Assembly: GCF_965363235.1 (NCBI RefSeq)
Contig: NC_134850.1
Location: forward strand, 37,382,602 to 37,446,601
Length of the DNA stretch: 64,000 bases
Source of the DNA: Mytilus galloprovincialis
Taxonomy: Eukaryota > Mollusca > Bivalvia > Mytilida > Mytilidae
Direction: 5' to 3'
The notes below the pieces were generated by a model. The model had not been told where the DNA came from and did not search any database. It saw only the letters and a list, made by a program, of their open reading frames with translations. A program made the position numbers and the translations under genes. This document shows, in pieces, positions 46,287 to 57,832 of the stretch; positions within the stretch are counted from its first letter, which is position 1; every line of letters starts with the position of its first letter.

Positions 46287-47842
46287 CCCTCTCCCTTTCA
46301 CACCGGTACAGCATACCGGTGAGACCACTTTCAAGATTTTTTTGGGGACATTTAGACATGTTTAATCGCCATTTGCTGACGTACAGATGTGGTTAAGGGC
46401 TCAAATTAATCCTCAGATAACCAGCAATGCGATTTAATGTGCATCAAACCTCTATCATTAATAGTTAATAAACAAGTCGCCCCTTACTGATGTGTAATTT
46501 TTCTGTAAAAACCATTTATTTTTCTTCGAATTTTGAGGGATATTCTCAAATAGAAGTGCAAAGAAAACTGCTCTTTTAAGCGGATTTATGTCTTTTTTTA
46601 ATAACTGTGCAGTGAATAGTATTAAACTAATAGTTCTAACTTGTACACTAGTTGCAAATGTAATTTTTAGTGTAGCAGTGCAATCACAAACTTGAATTAC
46701 GCTAAAAATCTGAAGTCATTTCTTAAAGATATTATGAGAAAAGAGACAAAAACCGCTAAAATATTCTGAATTTTTTTTGGCAAAGTTGAAATAGATGTTA
46801 CAAAACATGGTTTCGTAAGTGTTGCGGTATACTAAAGTTGAAAACACTTTTGTTTGATTAAAGAAACATGTATATTTCAATGAAAAAATGACAGTTTAAA
46901 GAGTGGATTCCTTCTAAATTTGCGTAAAAATCATGCACTTGGCAACAAAAAATTATCATCTGAACACATAATTCCAAAAAGAAAACAAACTGGGTGAGAA
47001 TCTTTATATTATTTTTTTTTTTCATTTCTTTCGTAGTAGTAGAGTTAAGTACTTAAATTTCGATAAATTCACTACAATGTCAATGGCGCAGGGGTACGCT
47101 GATCTATTCCAAGGCGCTAAGATTGAGAGTTCGATTCTCACTGCCGGAGTTGGAAAAATACTTTCCTATATTAAATGTAACTTAACTTCAATTTCAAAAA
47201 GGAAACCTACGAATTTTTTTTTAAAGAATGTGTGTGCAAAGTTACCCCCCCCCCTCCTTTTTACCCCCTTTGTTCCATCGGGCTCGGTCAAGGGTGTCCC
47301 AGATCGAGCTAGCATTGGTAATTCAATGAATTTTCCCTTGTAAAAACAAAGTTTAGGTTGCTGATTGATTGAAAACGAATTAGACAAATAACTAGGGTCC
47401 AAGTTTGAAATCGGACAAAAAGAGCGTCTAAAATCAATTATTTTGAATGTTACGGACATCGATATTTCAAGGCCTATAGCACGTTATGCGTCTATTTATA
47501 TCACTATGACAACTTATATGGCTTCAACAGACTCGAGGCATTGTGTTTCCATCAAAACCTGACCCTATTATTCCACCAATATGTCTCTGCACGACTTTTT
47601 GCCCAAGGATTTCGTATTTTTTCACTTTTTCTCCAACAGTCACGTGACTTTTGGAAATATACCACGTGACCAAAATTGACAAATTATCGTCAAACTTAAT
47701 TTTTTGAAATATTTTACCAATTATCTTTCATTTGAGCCCAACATGGCATGTGTATGACCATTGATGCGAATTCTGTATTCATTTAAACTTCGATAATGTA
47801 TTTTCGATAAGTAAAGGTCTAAAATGCATGAAAGGGAAAGGG
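46287..47842. mobile_element. piggyBac-like non-autonomous element (1556 bp)
   Basis: Ends CCCTCTCCCTTTCA (46287) and TGAAAGGGAAAGGG (to 47842) are inverted repeats directly flanked by TTAA on both sides (46283-46286, 47843-47846). TTAA plus CCC termini is the piggyBac signature. No transposase frame. A tRNA-like stretch with A-box and B-box resemblance is carried at about 47080-47155. Confidence 0.75.
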
Positions 47843-50045
47843 TTAATAAATTAGAACTGACAGTTTTCCTGTCGATTGCCGTAGGTTCTCTTCAGATAAT
47901 TCCTTCGTATTCCACAAATAAAAACTTGCAACCACACAATAGTCAGTATTGCCGAAGGTGGGGTTTAACACCAAAAAAAGATATCAATCAATCGATGTAA
48001 AGAAGACTGTTGTCTGCTCTATGGTTGGGATGTTGTCGCTTTGACACATTCCCCATTTCCTTTCTCAATTTTATGCGTTGATTTCCAAAAAAAAAAATAG
48101 TTGTTTGCATTTTTGAATGATAATTTCACAAATCGTTCAGTTTTAAATTATTTTTAGTTCAATGAACCATTTCAACCATATAAATGGTTTCTCGTTACTG
48201 ACAGTAAGAAACCATTGATCAGCAAGTAAGAAACATATATAAATAATGTCAAAACACCAATATTGAGTGCGAGATATATGCATACGTTTGATATCTTTTT
48301 TTTTTTTCGTTTGAACAGATTTTTGTGGATTGAGAGAATATTGTATTTTCGTAGATATTTGATTTCGTTGTTTTGTACCCGTCTGTTTACAAGCTTAATT
48401 TAAATGTCTACCTCGTTGAACATCTATATTCATGGTTAACATCTAACTGAAATTTACGAAAATTGGTATCCAGCAAAATAAAGTTAATCCATAGAAATAA
48501 ATTAAAAATGTCTATAACAGAAAGGTAAGCATAAGTATGCGAACCAGGGTCATATTTTTCCATCAACCAGGAATAGGGTTTTATCCGCCATTTAATGGAA
48601 AAGTTATTCAGACTTTGTAACAAGATGGATAGATACTTAATAAAAACACAAGGTAGTCGAGACACAAAGAGACACAAAGAGAACGCCGAATCGATTAGAA
48701 AACTGAAAATGCAGACGGAGAAAAACAAGTAGTTGTAAAAAATCGACAATTCTCTTACTACAATTTTATACTTGACATTCAATACAACGTGATATGAAAC
48801 TAGGCAAGGACCAGCTTGAATGAAATATTAATTTCTTAAAAACCATGTCTGTAGTTCTTTCAGACAAAATTGAAGAACATATGAAGCTGGCAATATTCGT
48901 ATCTAGTGTTAAAAAAAGAAATGATTCGTATTCATATTGACAGACAGCAGTACAGATACATCAGTAACAGAACAAGAAAGTGTTTTGATCAGATATGTTC
49001 ACCCTGAGACACACGAACTAGTTAAGGAATGACAACTTAACTTCAAAGGAAGGAGGTATGGGTTTTTTTTGTCTAAAAAGATATGATTCCCAGTTTGATG
49101 AAGAAACAAGTGTGGGGGGCAGGCAGATGACAAACGAATTTATTTGAAACCAGATTTTCCAAATAAATCAAAGTCTTAACTATTGGGGGAAATTATTTTA
49201 CTGAGAGGGTGGAATTTTCGCAAAAATATTTCAGACTCATCCGAGAAACATTACACTCATTCCCACTGTGAACTTAAATGGTTGCTCCCTTACTTCGTCT
49301 GCTAGTATTGAAAATATGGGAAATGTAAATGCAGATGGTGTATATACTACAATAAAGTCAGGTGTGTAAAAGTGTGTCTGACATTGGGTAATAATGAGGT
49401 TGAAGGTCACCAAACAATTATCTGTGTAAACATAGCTGGTGTAGATGTCAATTAATTATTTGTTAAAATCAGGAAACAGACATGCAACTCACAAAAGAGG
49501 GACAAAAGATACTAGAGGGACAGTCAGACTCTTAGATTGAAAATAAACTGACAACGCTAAAAAAAAAAAAAAGACAAACAGACAAATAATAGTACAGAAG
49601 ACTCAACATAGAAACCTAGAAACTAAGCAACACGAACTCCACCAAAACCTGGGGGTGATCTCAGGTGCTCCGGAAGGGTAAACAAATCCTGCTCCGTATG
49701 TGGCACCAGTCGTGTTGCTTATGCTATTAAAAATCCGATAAATAGTCTAATTCGGTAGGTCACATTGGTGACAACGGAAGGGTATTGTAGTTCTGGCATA
49801 AGGAATATATCCGATATCATCTGTAAAACGGTTATTCCATAACGGTCAACAAACTCGTGATGGAGTCCGTTAAATTTAGGAAGGGATGATTTCTCTTGGT
49901 TGAATGGCGTCTGTGTGAGCAGCAATCCTCTATCAAGGAAATAATGATAGAAAATACAAGCGCTGGAATATCGTATCAAATGGGGGACATATACTCCGTA
50001 GTCAACATAGTCACCAATTTTTGCGTTATTTAGTGAGAGAACATC
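47843..50045. other. Intergenic, no supported gene
   Basis: About 48000-48080 is a piece of a common mussel repeat (GTTGTCTGCTCTATGGTTGG, TTGACACATTCCCCATTTCC). A 124-codon minus frame (48782-48408) is hydrophobic and AT-driven with no recognisable domain. A poly-A run lies at 49559-49572. Nothing else stands out. Confidence 0.55.
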
Positions 50046-50140
50046 ATCTATATAGCAAAACGTAAAGTTTTAGGAATTTTGGTCCTCAATGCTCTTCAAC
50101 TTCGTACTTTATTTGGCCTTTTTAACTTTTTTGGATTCGA

Positions 50141-50186
50141 GCGTCACCGATGAGTCTTTTGTAGACGAAACGCGCGTCTGGCGTAT
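50141..50186 (+). ncRNA. Hammerhead ribozyme, array copy 1 (core altered)
   Basis: Same fold as the middle copy, with stem I GCGTCA/TGGCGT, stem II GTCT/AGAC and GTC cleavage triplet, but the CTGATGA box is altered, so activity is doubtful. Confidence 0.65.
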
Positions 50187-50501
50187 ATACAAAATTTAGT
50201 GCTGGTATCTATATGAGTTTATTTACAACCACTGGGTCGATGCCACTGCTTGTGGAGATTTATTTCCCCGAGGGTATCACCAGCCCAGTAGTCAGCACTT
50301 TTGTGCTAAATTGAGTTATCATTGATATGGTTAAATTTATAAATTAACTGTTTAAAAAATTTTGAATTTTTGAAATACTAAGGCTTTTCTACCTCAGGCA
50401 TAGATTACCTAAGCTGTATGTGGCAAAACTTTTAGGAATTTTGGTCCTCAATGCTCTCCACCTTGTACTTTATTTGGCCTTTTTAACTGTTTTGTATTCG
50501 A

Positions 50502-50547
50502 GCGTCACTGATGAGTCTTTTGTAGACGAAACGTGCGTCTGGCGTAT
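50502..50547 (+). ncRNA. Hammerhead ribozyme, array copy 2 (core intact)
   Basis: GCGTCA, CTGATGA, GTCT-TTTGT-AGAC hairpin, GAAA, C-GTGC-G stem-loop, GTC, TGGCGT. All catalytic-core positions match the consensus; stem III has only two pairs (A-U, C-G). Confidence 0.8.
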
Positions 50548-50863
50548 ATACAAAATTTAGTCCTGGTATCTATGATGAGTTTATTTACAACCACTGGGTC
50601 GATGCCACTGCTTGTGGAGATTTATTTCCCTGAGGGTATCACCAGCCCAGTAGTCAGCACTTTTGTGCTGACATGAATTATCATTGATATGGTTATATTT
50701 AAAAATGAACTGTTTACAAAATTTTGAATTTTTGAAATACTTAGGCTTTTCTACCTCAGGTATAGATTACCTTAGCTGTATTTGGCAAAACTTTTGGGAA
50801 TTTTGGTCCTCAATGCTCTTCAACCTCGTACTTTATCTGGCCTTTTTAACTTTTTTTGATTCG

Positions 50864-50909
50864 AGCGTCACTGATAGGTCTTTTGTAGACGAAACGTGCG
50901 TCTGGCGTA
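50864..50909 (+). ncRNA. Hammerhead ribozyme, array copy 3 (core altered)
   Basis: Stems and the GAAA and GTC elements are kept; the CTGATGA box is changed, so this site is probably inactive. Confidence 0.65.
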
Positions 50910-51072
50910 TATACAAAATTTAGTCCTGGTATCTATGATGAGTTTATTTATAGGATATTGCTAACTTCTTATTTTTTTTCCTAAGAAGTTCCTGTATGAA
51001 GCCAGCCTCATACATTTTTTTTCTAATAACAAAGAAACAATTAGGCAAGAAGAGGGGCACAATTTTATCTAT

Positions 51073-51440
51073 TATAAAAAAAGAAGATGAGGTATAATTG
51101 CCAATGAGACAACTCTCCACAAGACACCAAAATGACACAGAAATTAACAACTATATGTCACCGGACGGCCTTCAACAGTTAACAAAGCCCATACCGCAAA
51201 GTCAGCTATGAAAGGCCCCGAAATGACAATGTTAAATATTTCTAACGAGAATACTAACGGCCTTATTCATGTACAAAAAAATGATCGAAAAACAAATATG
51301 TAATACATAAACAAACGACAACCACTGAATTACAGGCGCCTGACTTAGGACAGACACATACATACTTAATGTGGCGGGTTTAAACATGTAAGCGGGATCC
51401 CAACACTCCCCCTAATCTGGGACAGTGCCTGTATTGTTTT
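51073..51440 (+). repeat. Interspersed repeat (GAAGATG...GAGACAACTCTCC family)
   Basis: Blocks AAGAAGATGAGGTATAATTG, CAATGAGACAACTCTCCAC, GGCCTTCAACAGT, CTATGAAAGGCCCCGAAATG and ACTTAGGACAGACACATACA parallel 22262-22700. No coding content. Confidence 0.7.
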
Positions 51441-51799
51441 GTTTGCACATCGTTGACACAAACTTCATGTAATAGCAACTGACGACGCTGTTGTTGGTCA
51501 TCCTTGAGAAAGAGATGTAAGGCAACTTTTGCAGGTCTGAGTTAAGTCACTTGAATGAGTAGAAGCTGCAATTTAAGAGACAAACTAAAAGAAATTGCTA
51601 ATAAACGATCTCACTGGATCAGATCAGTGATGATCGATTGAAAAAGCTTTATATTTTCATGACTCTTAAAGAAACAAAATAGAAATTATATTGACATTTT
51701 AGTGTATTCAATAAAATGTGTTGATTTATTTCAAATAACATTATTCCAAATGTCTCATTATCACTGGACTAGTATATATTTTGCTTTATTCAAACATCG

Positions 51800-52000
51800 T
51801 TGTCAATATAATGGAGTTTTAATGCGACTGTCATATAAGTGGTAGGTTTAGCTAGCTTTAAAATCAGGTTTTATCAACCATTTTTACACAATAAAAAGGC
51901 CTGTACCAAGTCATGAATATTAAAGTTGTTATTCATTCATTTGATATGTTTTGAGCTTCTAATTTGCCGTTTGATTAAGGAATCTTCCTCGTAGTTTTTT
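51800..52000 (+). repeat. Interspersed repeat (GACTGTCATACAAGTG family)
   Basis: TCAATATAATGGAGTTTTAA, GCGACTGTCATATAAGTGG, TAAAATCAGGTTTTATC and GCCTGTACCAAGTCATGAAT match 45880-46110. Confidence 0.7.
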
Positions 52001-52538
52001 TTTAAATGTTCGAACATCTTCTTGTACAAACAGATATAGCCTCCATAGTATTTCGTTAAAGTTAAAGTTGCTAGCCATAAAAAAAAGCCGATAATACACC
52101 AAAAAAAATTAGGAATAGCCGAATAAATTGGATAATAAATGAGGCCAACCCAACAAGCAACACATAACTAGACGTACAACAAACAACTACGAAACACACA
52201 CGTTTCAATTAGCTGCATTTGGTACTGGTATGAATCTGATTTACTCATAAACATGACATTGTAGATCTCATTTAAAATGAATTGGTTTAGAATAGTATTT
52301 ATTGAAATAAACACACCATCAACAAGTTATTTGTACTTTCAGTATTATCTTTTTATTGTTATTTTGTTTACATAAGTTCTTTAGATGACTTTTCATGCAA
52401 AGTTCTAAATCAATATCATTTGACTAAATTCGTTTTATATTTTGTCAATACTGTGAATCAGGAAAAATAAGCATTTTTAATTATCTTTAAAAAAAAACCA
52501 TTTCAAAACTTATAGAAAAATTTCGGTGGATTCCGGTT

Positions 52539-53428
52539 TTACTCAACATTTTTGATACAGTATCCAGAGAATGTATTGTACACTCCTGTTGGTTGTCCAG
52601 CTGATCCGGAAAGTTTGGCAGCGTCCGTTTTACTTCTGACCCAAACAGAATCACCCTTATTTAACATTAGAATTAAAGTTTGTGTCATCGCTGAATTCTG
52701 ATGTCCACTTCCATCAAGATACAAGTCTACCAGCGAAATGTTATTTTGTACAATTTCCAGAGTAGGTGACACATGATAAAAATTAAAGGCAGTAGCAGTA
52801 ATCAGATATAATCCTTTTACCGATGCAGTAAATTTTCCGCTTTGTAAACTGTAACCATTTCCGACATTGGTCAAAACCTTATCAAACACTAGGGTCTGTT
52901 GCGCATCAATAGTCAAGGTCTTTTGTAATGCCGTTGAAAAGGCCGCCGGAAGATTGGATGGTGTTGAATTTTCTACAATACAAATCATTTAAATGCGTCA
53001 GATATTAATCATGCAACCAAATTCATGCGTTTTCTTGTGCTGAAAAAGATCATGGCCATATTTGAAATACTACATTTCTAAAGTTTTTTTTTATTGAGTC
53101 GTCTCTATATTTTGTCAATTCATTACATATTGGGTAGTGCGTAGGATGAAATAATTATGGTGTACACCTATAACAGTTACCGCTCCGACTATTAGTACTT
53201 CAAAGCATATCTGTTCAATTGAACTCACAAAACGCGAAAAAAAAATTAAAATAGCAAGTATTCTACCTGGGGAATAAATATGTAATTAAACTATGAATTA
53301 AACCTGCCAGCTGAGCCTAAGTTTTTTTTTGCTGTGCAAAACACTCATGCCATAACATTTTATTAATATAGAAAGTCAAAAGGTTTCACATTTATTTTGT
53401 ATTTCAAATTAAGATGAGATTAGATCAA

Positions 53429-53476
<48 letters not shown>

Positions 53477-54172
53477 ATACTAGTAGAGAGAAAATCAAAA
53501 GTAAAAGCTATACTGAATAGCTTTAAAGATTTTATATTTTTATTTCAATTTTTTGATATTAAGTGGTTAGTTTGTGCTAATATATAAGTTTGACATTTGT
53601 TTATGTACCTGTCCCAAAGTCAAGAAACTTGTCGGTGAATGTTTTCCTTATTTAGGAAATCGGTGATATGGCGGATCTGCTTGGTCTCGGTTTGAGTTTG
53701 GATTCCTCCCCCATTTTGTCAAATTATCAGAACTAAATACAGGTTGCATACGAGTTGGCGGATTAGCTAGCTAAAAAAGTTTTCCCATAAAATGGCATAA
53801 TTTCTGGGACAAGCTCTGCCCTAAATCAGCAATGACAGTTGTTTTCTCTTCGTTTGGCTGATATAGTCGAGCGTTTGATTGTGACCTGTTTTAATGGACT
53901 TCCACTTTTTTTGTCTGGGATTCAGTTATTGGCTATACAGAAAACCAGTTAGGGATAGGGACACATATTCTTTATCAATAAACAAATAAATGAAAAGCAT
54001 TCGTGGTTGTGTCCTTTTACTATTTATCAAAAAAACAAATTCCACAATCATTGTTTTACATTCTACCGGTAATTATTAAATTCTACTATATCTTACCAGA
54101 ATTTAGCTCCAAGAAAGCCTGGCCATAATTCAACATGCAAATTACAACAAGCGGTACATGAAAGATTGACAT
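52539..54172 (-). CDS. C1q-domain-containing protein (gene F), head-only, 2 exons, 169 aa
   Basis: Minus-strand exons 54172-54097 and 52972-52539, phase-1 junction (gtaaga / TTGTAG). Residues 1-20 (MSIFHVPLVVICMLNYGQAF) form a signal peptide. Exon 2 starts with ENSTPSNLP (one N-glycosylation site) and continues as a C1q head: PAAFSTALQKTLTI, VFDKVLTNVGNGYSLQSGKF, GLYLITATAF, LEIVQNNISLVDLY, LMLNKGDSVWVRS, YNTFSGYCIKN. It has no coiled-coil exon, unlike genes A, B, D and E, and is clearly diverged from them: a secreted globular-head C1q. The unusual C-terminus YCIKNVE replaces the common LLY ending. Intron 1 contains a GA microsatellite. Confidence 0.88.
53432..53474. repeat. (GA)n microsatellite
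   Basis: Uninterrupted GA dinucleotides over 43 bp in the intron of gene F. Confidence 0.98.
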
Positions 54173-56749
54173 GATGAAAGAAATTTAAAAAAAGTTCCTA
54201 ATAGGTTTAACTTTATACTAATTTTATCTCAACACCTGTCAACAGAAATACGTACAGATAAAAGTGACAAAAAGTTATCAACTTACAAGTAAGAAAATAT
54301 TTTATCTTTCAGTGTTAGAATAAATAAAATCGTGGCAAAAACATCTGTCTTGTCAATCAATTTAAAAATAAATTATTTGGAATGATTGTCAATGTGAAAA
54401 CTTCCAACAAGAGACCAATTGACAGTAATAATTTAGAAACTATATGTGTATTGGTACAGCAACCAACCCAATGTTGAAAAATCTTACGTTTCAATTGCAT
54501 GATAGAAAATAAATTACATCCATATCTTTTAGTACCTGTGAACAAATTCTCTATATTCTCATCGGTCAATTTTTTATATAAATTTTGGTCTCCGAAACTG
54601 CAATTTCCAACCAGTTCAAACTCTTTCCGAATGATGATAGGAACATTATGTATCAAGAAATGTTAAAACTGATCGAGAATCATACCTTTTACATGTAGAA
54701 GCTTACCTTTTAAGAATATTTGAATTCACAAACCTTTCTCTTCAATGTACCGTTAAGAACATTTGAATCGAATACGGTAGCACTAATGTGTGGAAGATCC
54801 TTGATACAAATGATGATTATAAGAATCATCTCTATTAACAATTCCCCTTTCAAATTGTCAAATAGCGTTCATAGAAGCTGCAGTGGCACGCATTGTTTTT
54901 TAAAGACTATTAGTAATCAAATTTTTATCATTTCCACTTAATGCATTTGATAGTGGATATATGAGTTTGAATGTCCATTTAGTATCATTCGCTTCTCTCA
55001 TATGCTTTGAAATTCCTTACAAACAGTAATTATTTCTTCCAAATAAATGACCAAATTTTACCACAAAGTTGTTTCTTTTTTAATTTTAATTGGTCATTTT
55101 ACAAATATTTGAACCTTAGAACGAAATCAATGCCTTAATCCTTTCAAACTTTGTTTATCTTGTGAAATTTTGATTGTTGTCATTGTATCATTGGTATCAA
55201 CTATATAATTTTCAATATGAAGCGATTTTTTTCATCAAAACGCTGAACTTATTTTCTCAAATCAAATCTTCTTTGTCATGGGAATGTCTTTTTCTGAATG
55301 AAACTTCTTTCCTCGTCCTTATGAATTTTAGTGAAATGTTGTGTCATTGAAAGGCATTTTTGAATTCAGCTTAGTCATGTTGGAAGAAAATGAAGTCTGA
55401 TTTCACAATCTGTTCAAGAACCAGGAATGTTCTCAGTTCGTTTTCATGACAAATATTAAATATTGATATACTAGGTGTGAAAAATAATGGCAAAAGATAT
55501 GTACAGATAATTTATCTTTTATTCGACATTTTCAAAATTTGACAAAATGATAAAAATAAAAAAGGCATCCAGCCTAGGGTGCACAAATTGTTCTCTACAC
55601 CAAGGCAGATCGGACTGCGCTTGTGTACCGATTACAATAAACCCAACCAAGTCACGTTGAAAGCTAATTTTTAATAATTGCAGATTGATAAGTCGTTGGA
55701 TGCAATTTTGGGAGAACAGTATTTCTGTACCGCCGACCTTGAGAATAGTTTTCTTCAGAACTCGGTTCGGGAAAAGACTGCTGTTGTCAACCACAAGGGT
55801 TTATTTCATGTAAAATAGATTCTGTTTTGTCAAGTTAACACTCTGACAACTTTTAAGAGATCAATGCGAGATATTTTTGTCCTGACATTACGAAACATGT
55901 CTCGTCTATCAAGAAGACTTATTCCTATTTGCAAAACCTTCTCACAGAAATTAGAAAGCCAAAGATATATATTTTGTAGAATCAGAAAAGCAAATGAAAC
56001 TAGAATTGACATTGCAATAGCGGATGTCACCCTGGTCCGCCTATTGCCACTAAACGGCAGCCGATATGAAATTTATCAACTTACATTGATTGCACATTAA
56101 TGTAATACATTATTCCGTTGTTTTTCAAATTTTTAGAAAGTTTTAGGCTTTTTGCAAATTTCTCATTTGAACCGTTTCTATGGCAACGGTGGCCGTTTTG
56201 AAAATTCAAAAAATGGATGGCATGTCTTCACATGCCAAGTATAGTAACATTTCTTCAAAGTTTGATTCAATTTGGCAGACTTTCTGATTTTCCCCATTTT
56301 TTCTGTTTCCATGACAACGACAGCCATCTTGGAAATGCCAACCCCCGATTGCACATCTACAAATGGGGGTTAACATTATGGTAAAGTTTGGTCCATAAAA
56401 TTCCGAGAAATAGTCTGACCTCCGTCAGGGTGACATAAAAAACCAACATACATTTATCTCCTTTCACTATACCAAACAGGTTGGTAAACGGTGTTGTTCT
56501 GTGATAAAATAATTGCTATAAATTTCTGGTATATAACAATCAATGATATATAAAATTGTTTGATTGATTGATTGTTGGTTGCTTTACGCCCAGTTGTAAA
56601 TATATCATAGAAATTTTGGACGAGAACAATTTGATAATAAATACAAAACTACGTGAGTGCTGCAATAAATGACGAATATCATTCACAAAAAATACGGAAA
56701 CAGATGATGATCATGTATCCCTTTCATTAGCAATTATGATTCCATAATG
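54173..56749. other. Intergenic, no supported gene
   Basis: Several frames of 60-99 codons occur (54656-54357 minus, 55794-55519 minus, 55864-56100 plus) but none shows a recognisable domain, start context or splice partner. About 56110-56450 (CTATGGCAACGGTGGCCG, CCATGACAACGACAGCCATC) resembles a repeated non-coding motif seen in bivalve sequence, and 56560-56610 is a common mollusc repeat (TGATTGTTGGTTGCTTTACG). Confidence 0.5.
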
Positions 56750-57832
56750 TTATTTGCGTATTTGCTTGCAAAATTGGCCGCATTTGTTAAACTTTTGACG
56801 TAAACAACACGATCCATAAAGTACCTTCAGATTTCGTTGGAATCGGTTATCAGTGAAACCATAGATAAAAGGATTAGTTACATTATTGATCAAGATCAAT
56901 CGAATCCCAAAATGATACAGGATTTGTTCATGATCACTCATTTTCGTTTTGAATGAAGGTTGGCTGCTAATATAGGCAGTGAGAATGACAAATGGGAGGA
57001 ATACTATTACAAAAAGAAATGAAATAATCAAAAGTGTTTTAGTAGTCTTCAAACTTCCCTTAAACGAAGACGGAATATTTGATAACCTCAAACTTGAATT
57101 TGATTTCATTTCTGACGACGTCACCGTTGATGTTATCCTATCGGAATCGAATCTCATAATACTATTACGTCGCTTTAAAATTGTTCTAGTAATCAAAGCA
57201 TATGCAACGCTGATAATGGCGGCAGACATGACGAATCCGAAACATAACATTGCATATGTAGCGAGGAGAAAAGACGAATCCCTGTATTTGTCGGCAATGA
57301 AACAATCCACACCGGTCACATTGTGTTCAAATTGTATCTTATGGTTGCCGTTCAACATTAACATCGGTATTGAGAAAATGATGGAAACAAGTATCGCATA
57401 TGAAATTATCCATTTGGCCTTACTTGTTGTCATTTGTAGGGTTAACGGTCGACATATTCTATTATATCTTTCAATAGCTATTAACACTAGAACTGCTATA
57501 GAAATTGTTAGTAATACTATTTGATTAAATCTAAATACTCTACAACCATTTGTTATGAACCAAGAGTAGGGTACCAGCAAGTCAACAATTTCTAATGGCA
57601 TATGAACAACACATGTCACTAAATCTACTACTGCTAATATTTTTACGAAAAGCGGGTAAGTTGAATTCCTATCTGACATATTCCGAAAGACAACCAGTAC
57701 ATGAAGGTTACCAACGATTCCGACTATGCCACAAATATTACAACAGGCATACGCCGCTGTATCATCTTCTCGATCACAAAATTCATGATGTCGGTTGAAT
57801 TTGTCATGGTAACAAATAGCCAGAACAGCACA
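56750..57832 (-). CDS. Rhodopsin-family (class A) GPCR, orphan; N-terminus suspect
   Basis: A large minus-strand exon from a 3' splice site (CCTTTTTTCAG, exon from 57832) to a TAA at 56750-56752. Numbering from the frame's nominal start (57853): GN in TM1 (48-49), Asp77 in TM2, Cys104, ERY (128-130), ECL2 Cys in VDCFIADKY, a long basic third intracellular loop, TM6 with VFLPFVIL (no CWxP), NPFIY (327-331), and a Cys-rich basic tail. It is a paralogue of the receptor at 1-1060. Oddity: a better receptor start, MTNSTDIMNFVIEKM at 57807 with an NST glycosylation site, lies in a different frame, which runs to a stop at 57724-57726 just as TM1 begins. This suggests a one-base indel near 57740 or a null or erroneous allele. 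The same-frame N-terminus (CYHDKFNRHHEF) looks unlike a receptor. Confidence 0.8.
   Translation of the reverse strand, partial: CAVLAICYHDKFNRHHEFCDREDDTAAYACCNICGIVGIVGNLHVLVVFRNMSDRNSTYPLFVKILAVVDLVTCVVHMPLEIVDLLVPYSWFITNGCRVFRFNQIVLLTISIAVLVLIAIERYNRICRPLTLQMTTSKAKWIISYAILVSIIFSIPMLMLNGNHKIQFEHNVTGVDCFIADKYRDSSFLLATYAMLCFGFVMSAAIISVAYALITRTILKRRNSIMRFDSDRITSTVTSSEMKSNSSLRLSNIPSSFKGSLKTTKTLLIISFLFVIVFLPFVILTAYISSQPSFKTKMSDHEQILYHFGIRLILINNVTNPFIYGFTDNRFQRNLKVLYGSCCLRQKFNKCGQFCKQIRK

Larger units (their letters stand above)
50050..50955 (+). repeat. Retrozyme-like tandem array: about 2.5 units of 362 bp with hammerheads
   Basis: Units repeat with 362-bp period (TTTGGTCCTCAATGCTC at 50079, 50441, 50803). 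Each holds a hammerhead site followed by ACAAAATTTAG, ATGAGTTTATTTACAACCAC, a GC-richer block (GGGTCGATGCCACTGC; CACCAGCCCAGTAGTCAGCAC) and a ribozyme-proximal TTCAAC-TCGTACTTTAT block. Predicted cleavage positions (50178, 50539, 50902) are 361 and 363 nt apart. Tandem non-coding units bounded by type I hammerheads are the genomic signature of retrozymes, whose RNAs self-cleave into unit-length circles. Confidence 0.85.

Noticed and set aside
47077-47160. A functional tRNA gene
   Set aside because: T-arm and A-box resemblance exist but no acceptor stem could be formed; at most a tRNA-derived promoter relic.
48408-48782. 124-codon minus-strand frame as a membrane protein gene
   Set aside because: Hydrophobicity follows from T-rich DNA. 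There is no domain, homologous copy, splice context or start context to support it.
50050-50955. A CRISPR-like or ordinary satellite interpretation of the regular repeats
   Set aside because: The unit is 362 bp with a ribozyme in each copy and no short repeat-spacer structure, and the organism is clearly an animal.
54357-56100. Frames at 54357-54656 (-), 55519-55794 (-), 55830-56030 (-) and 55864-56100 (+) as genes
   Set aside because: None has a recognisable motif, and two overlap on opposite strands. No splice partners or signal peptides were seen.
56979-57524. 181-codon plus-strand frame
   Set aside because: It is the antisense shadow of the GPCR exon on the minus strand.
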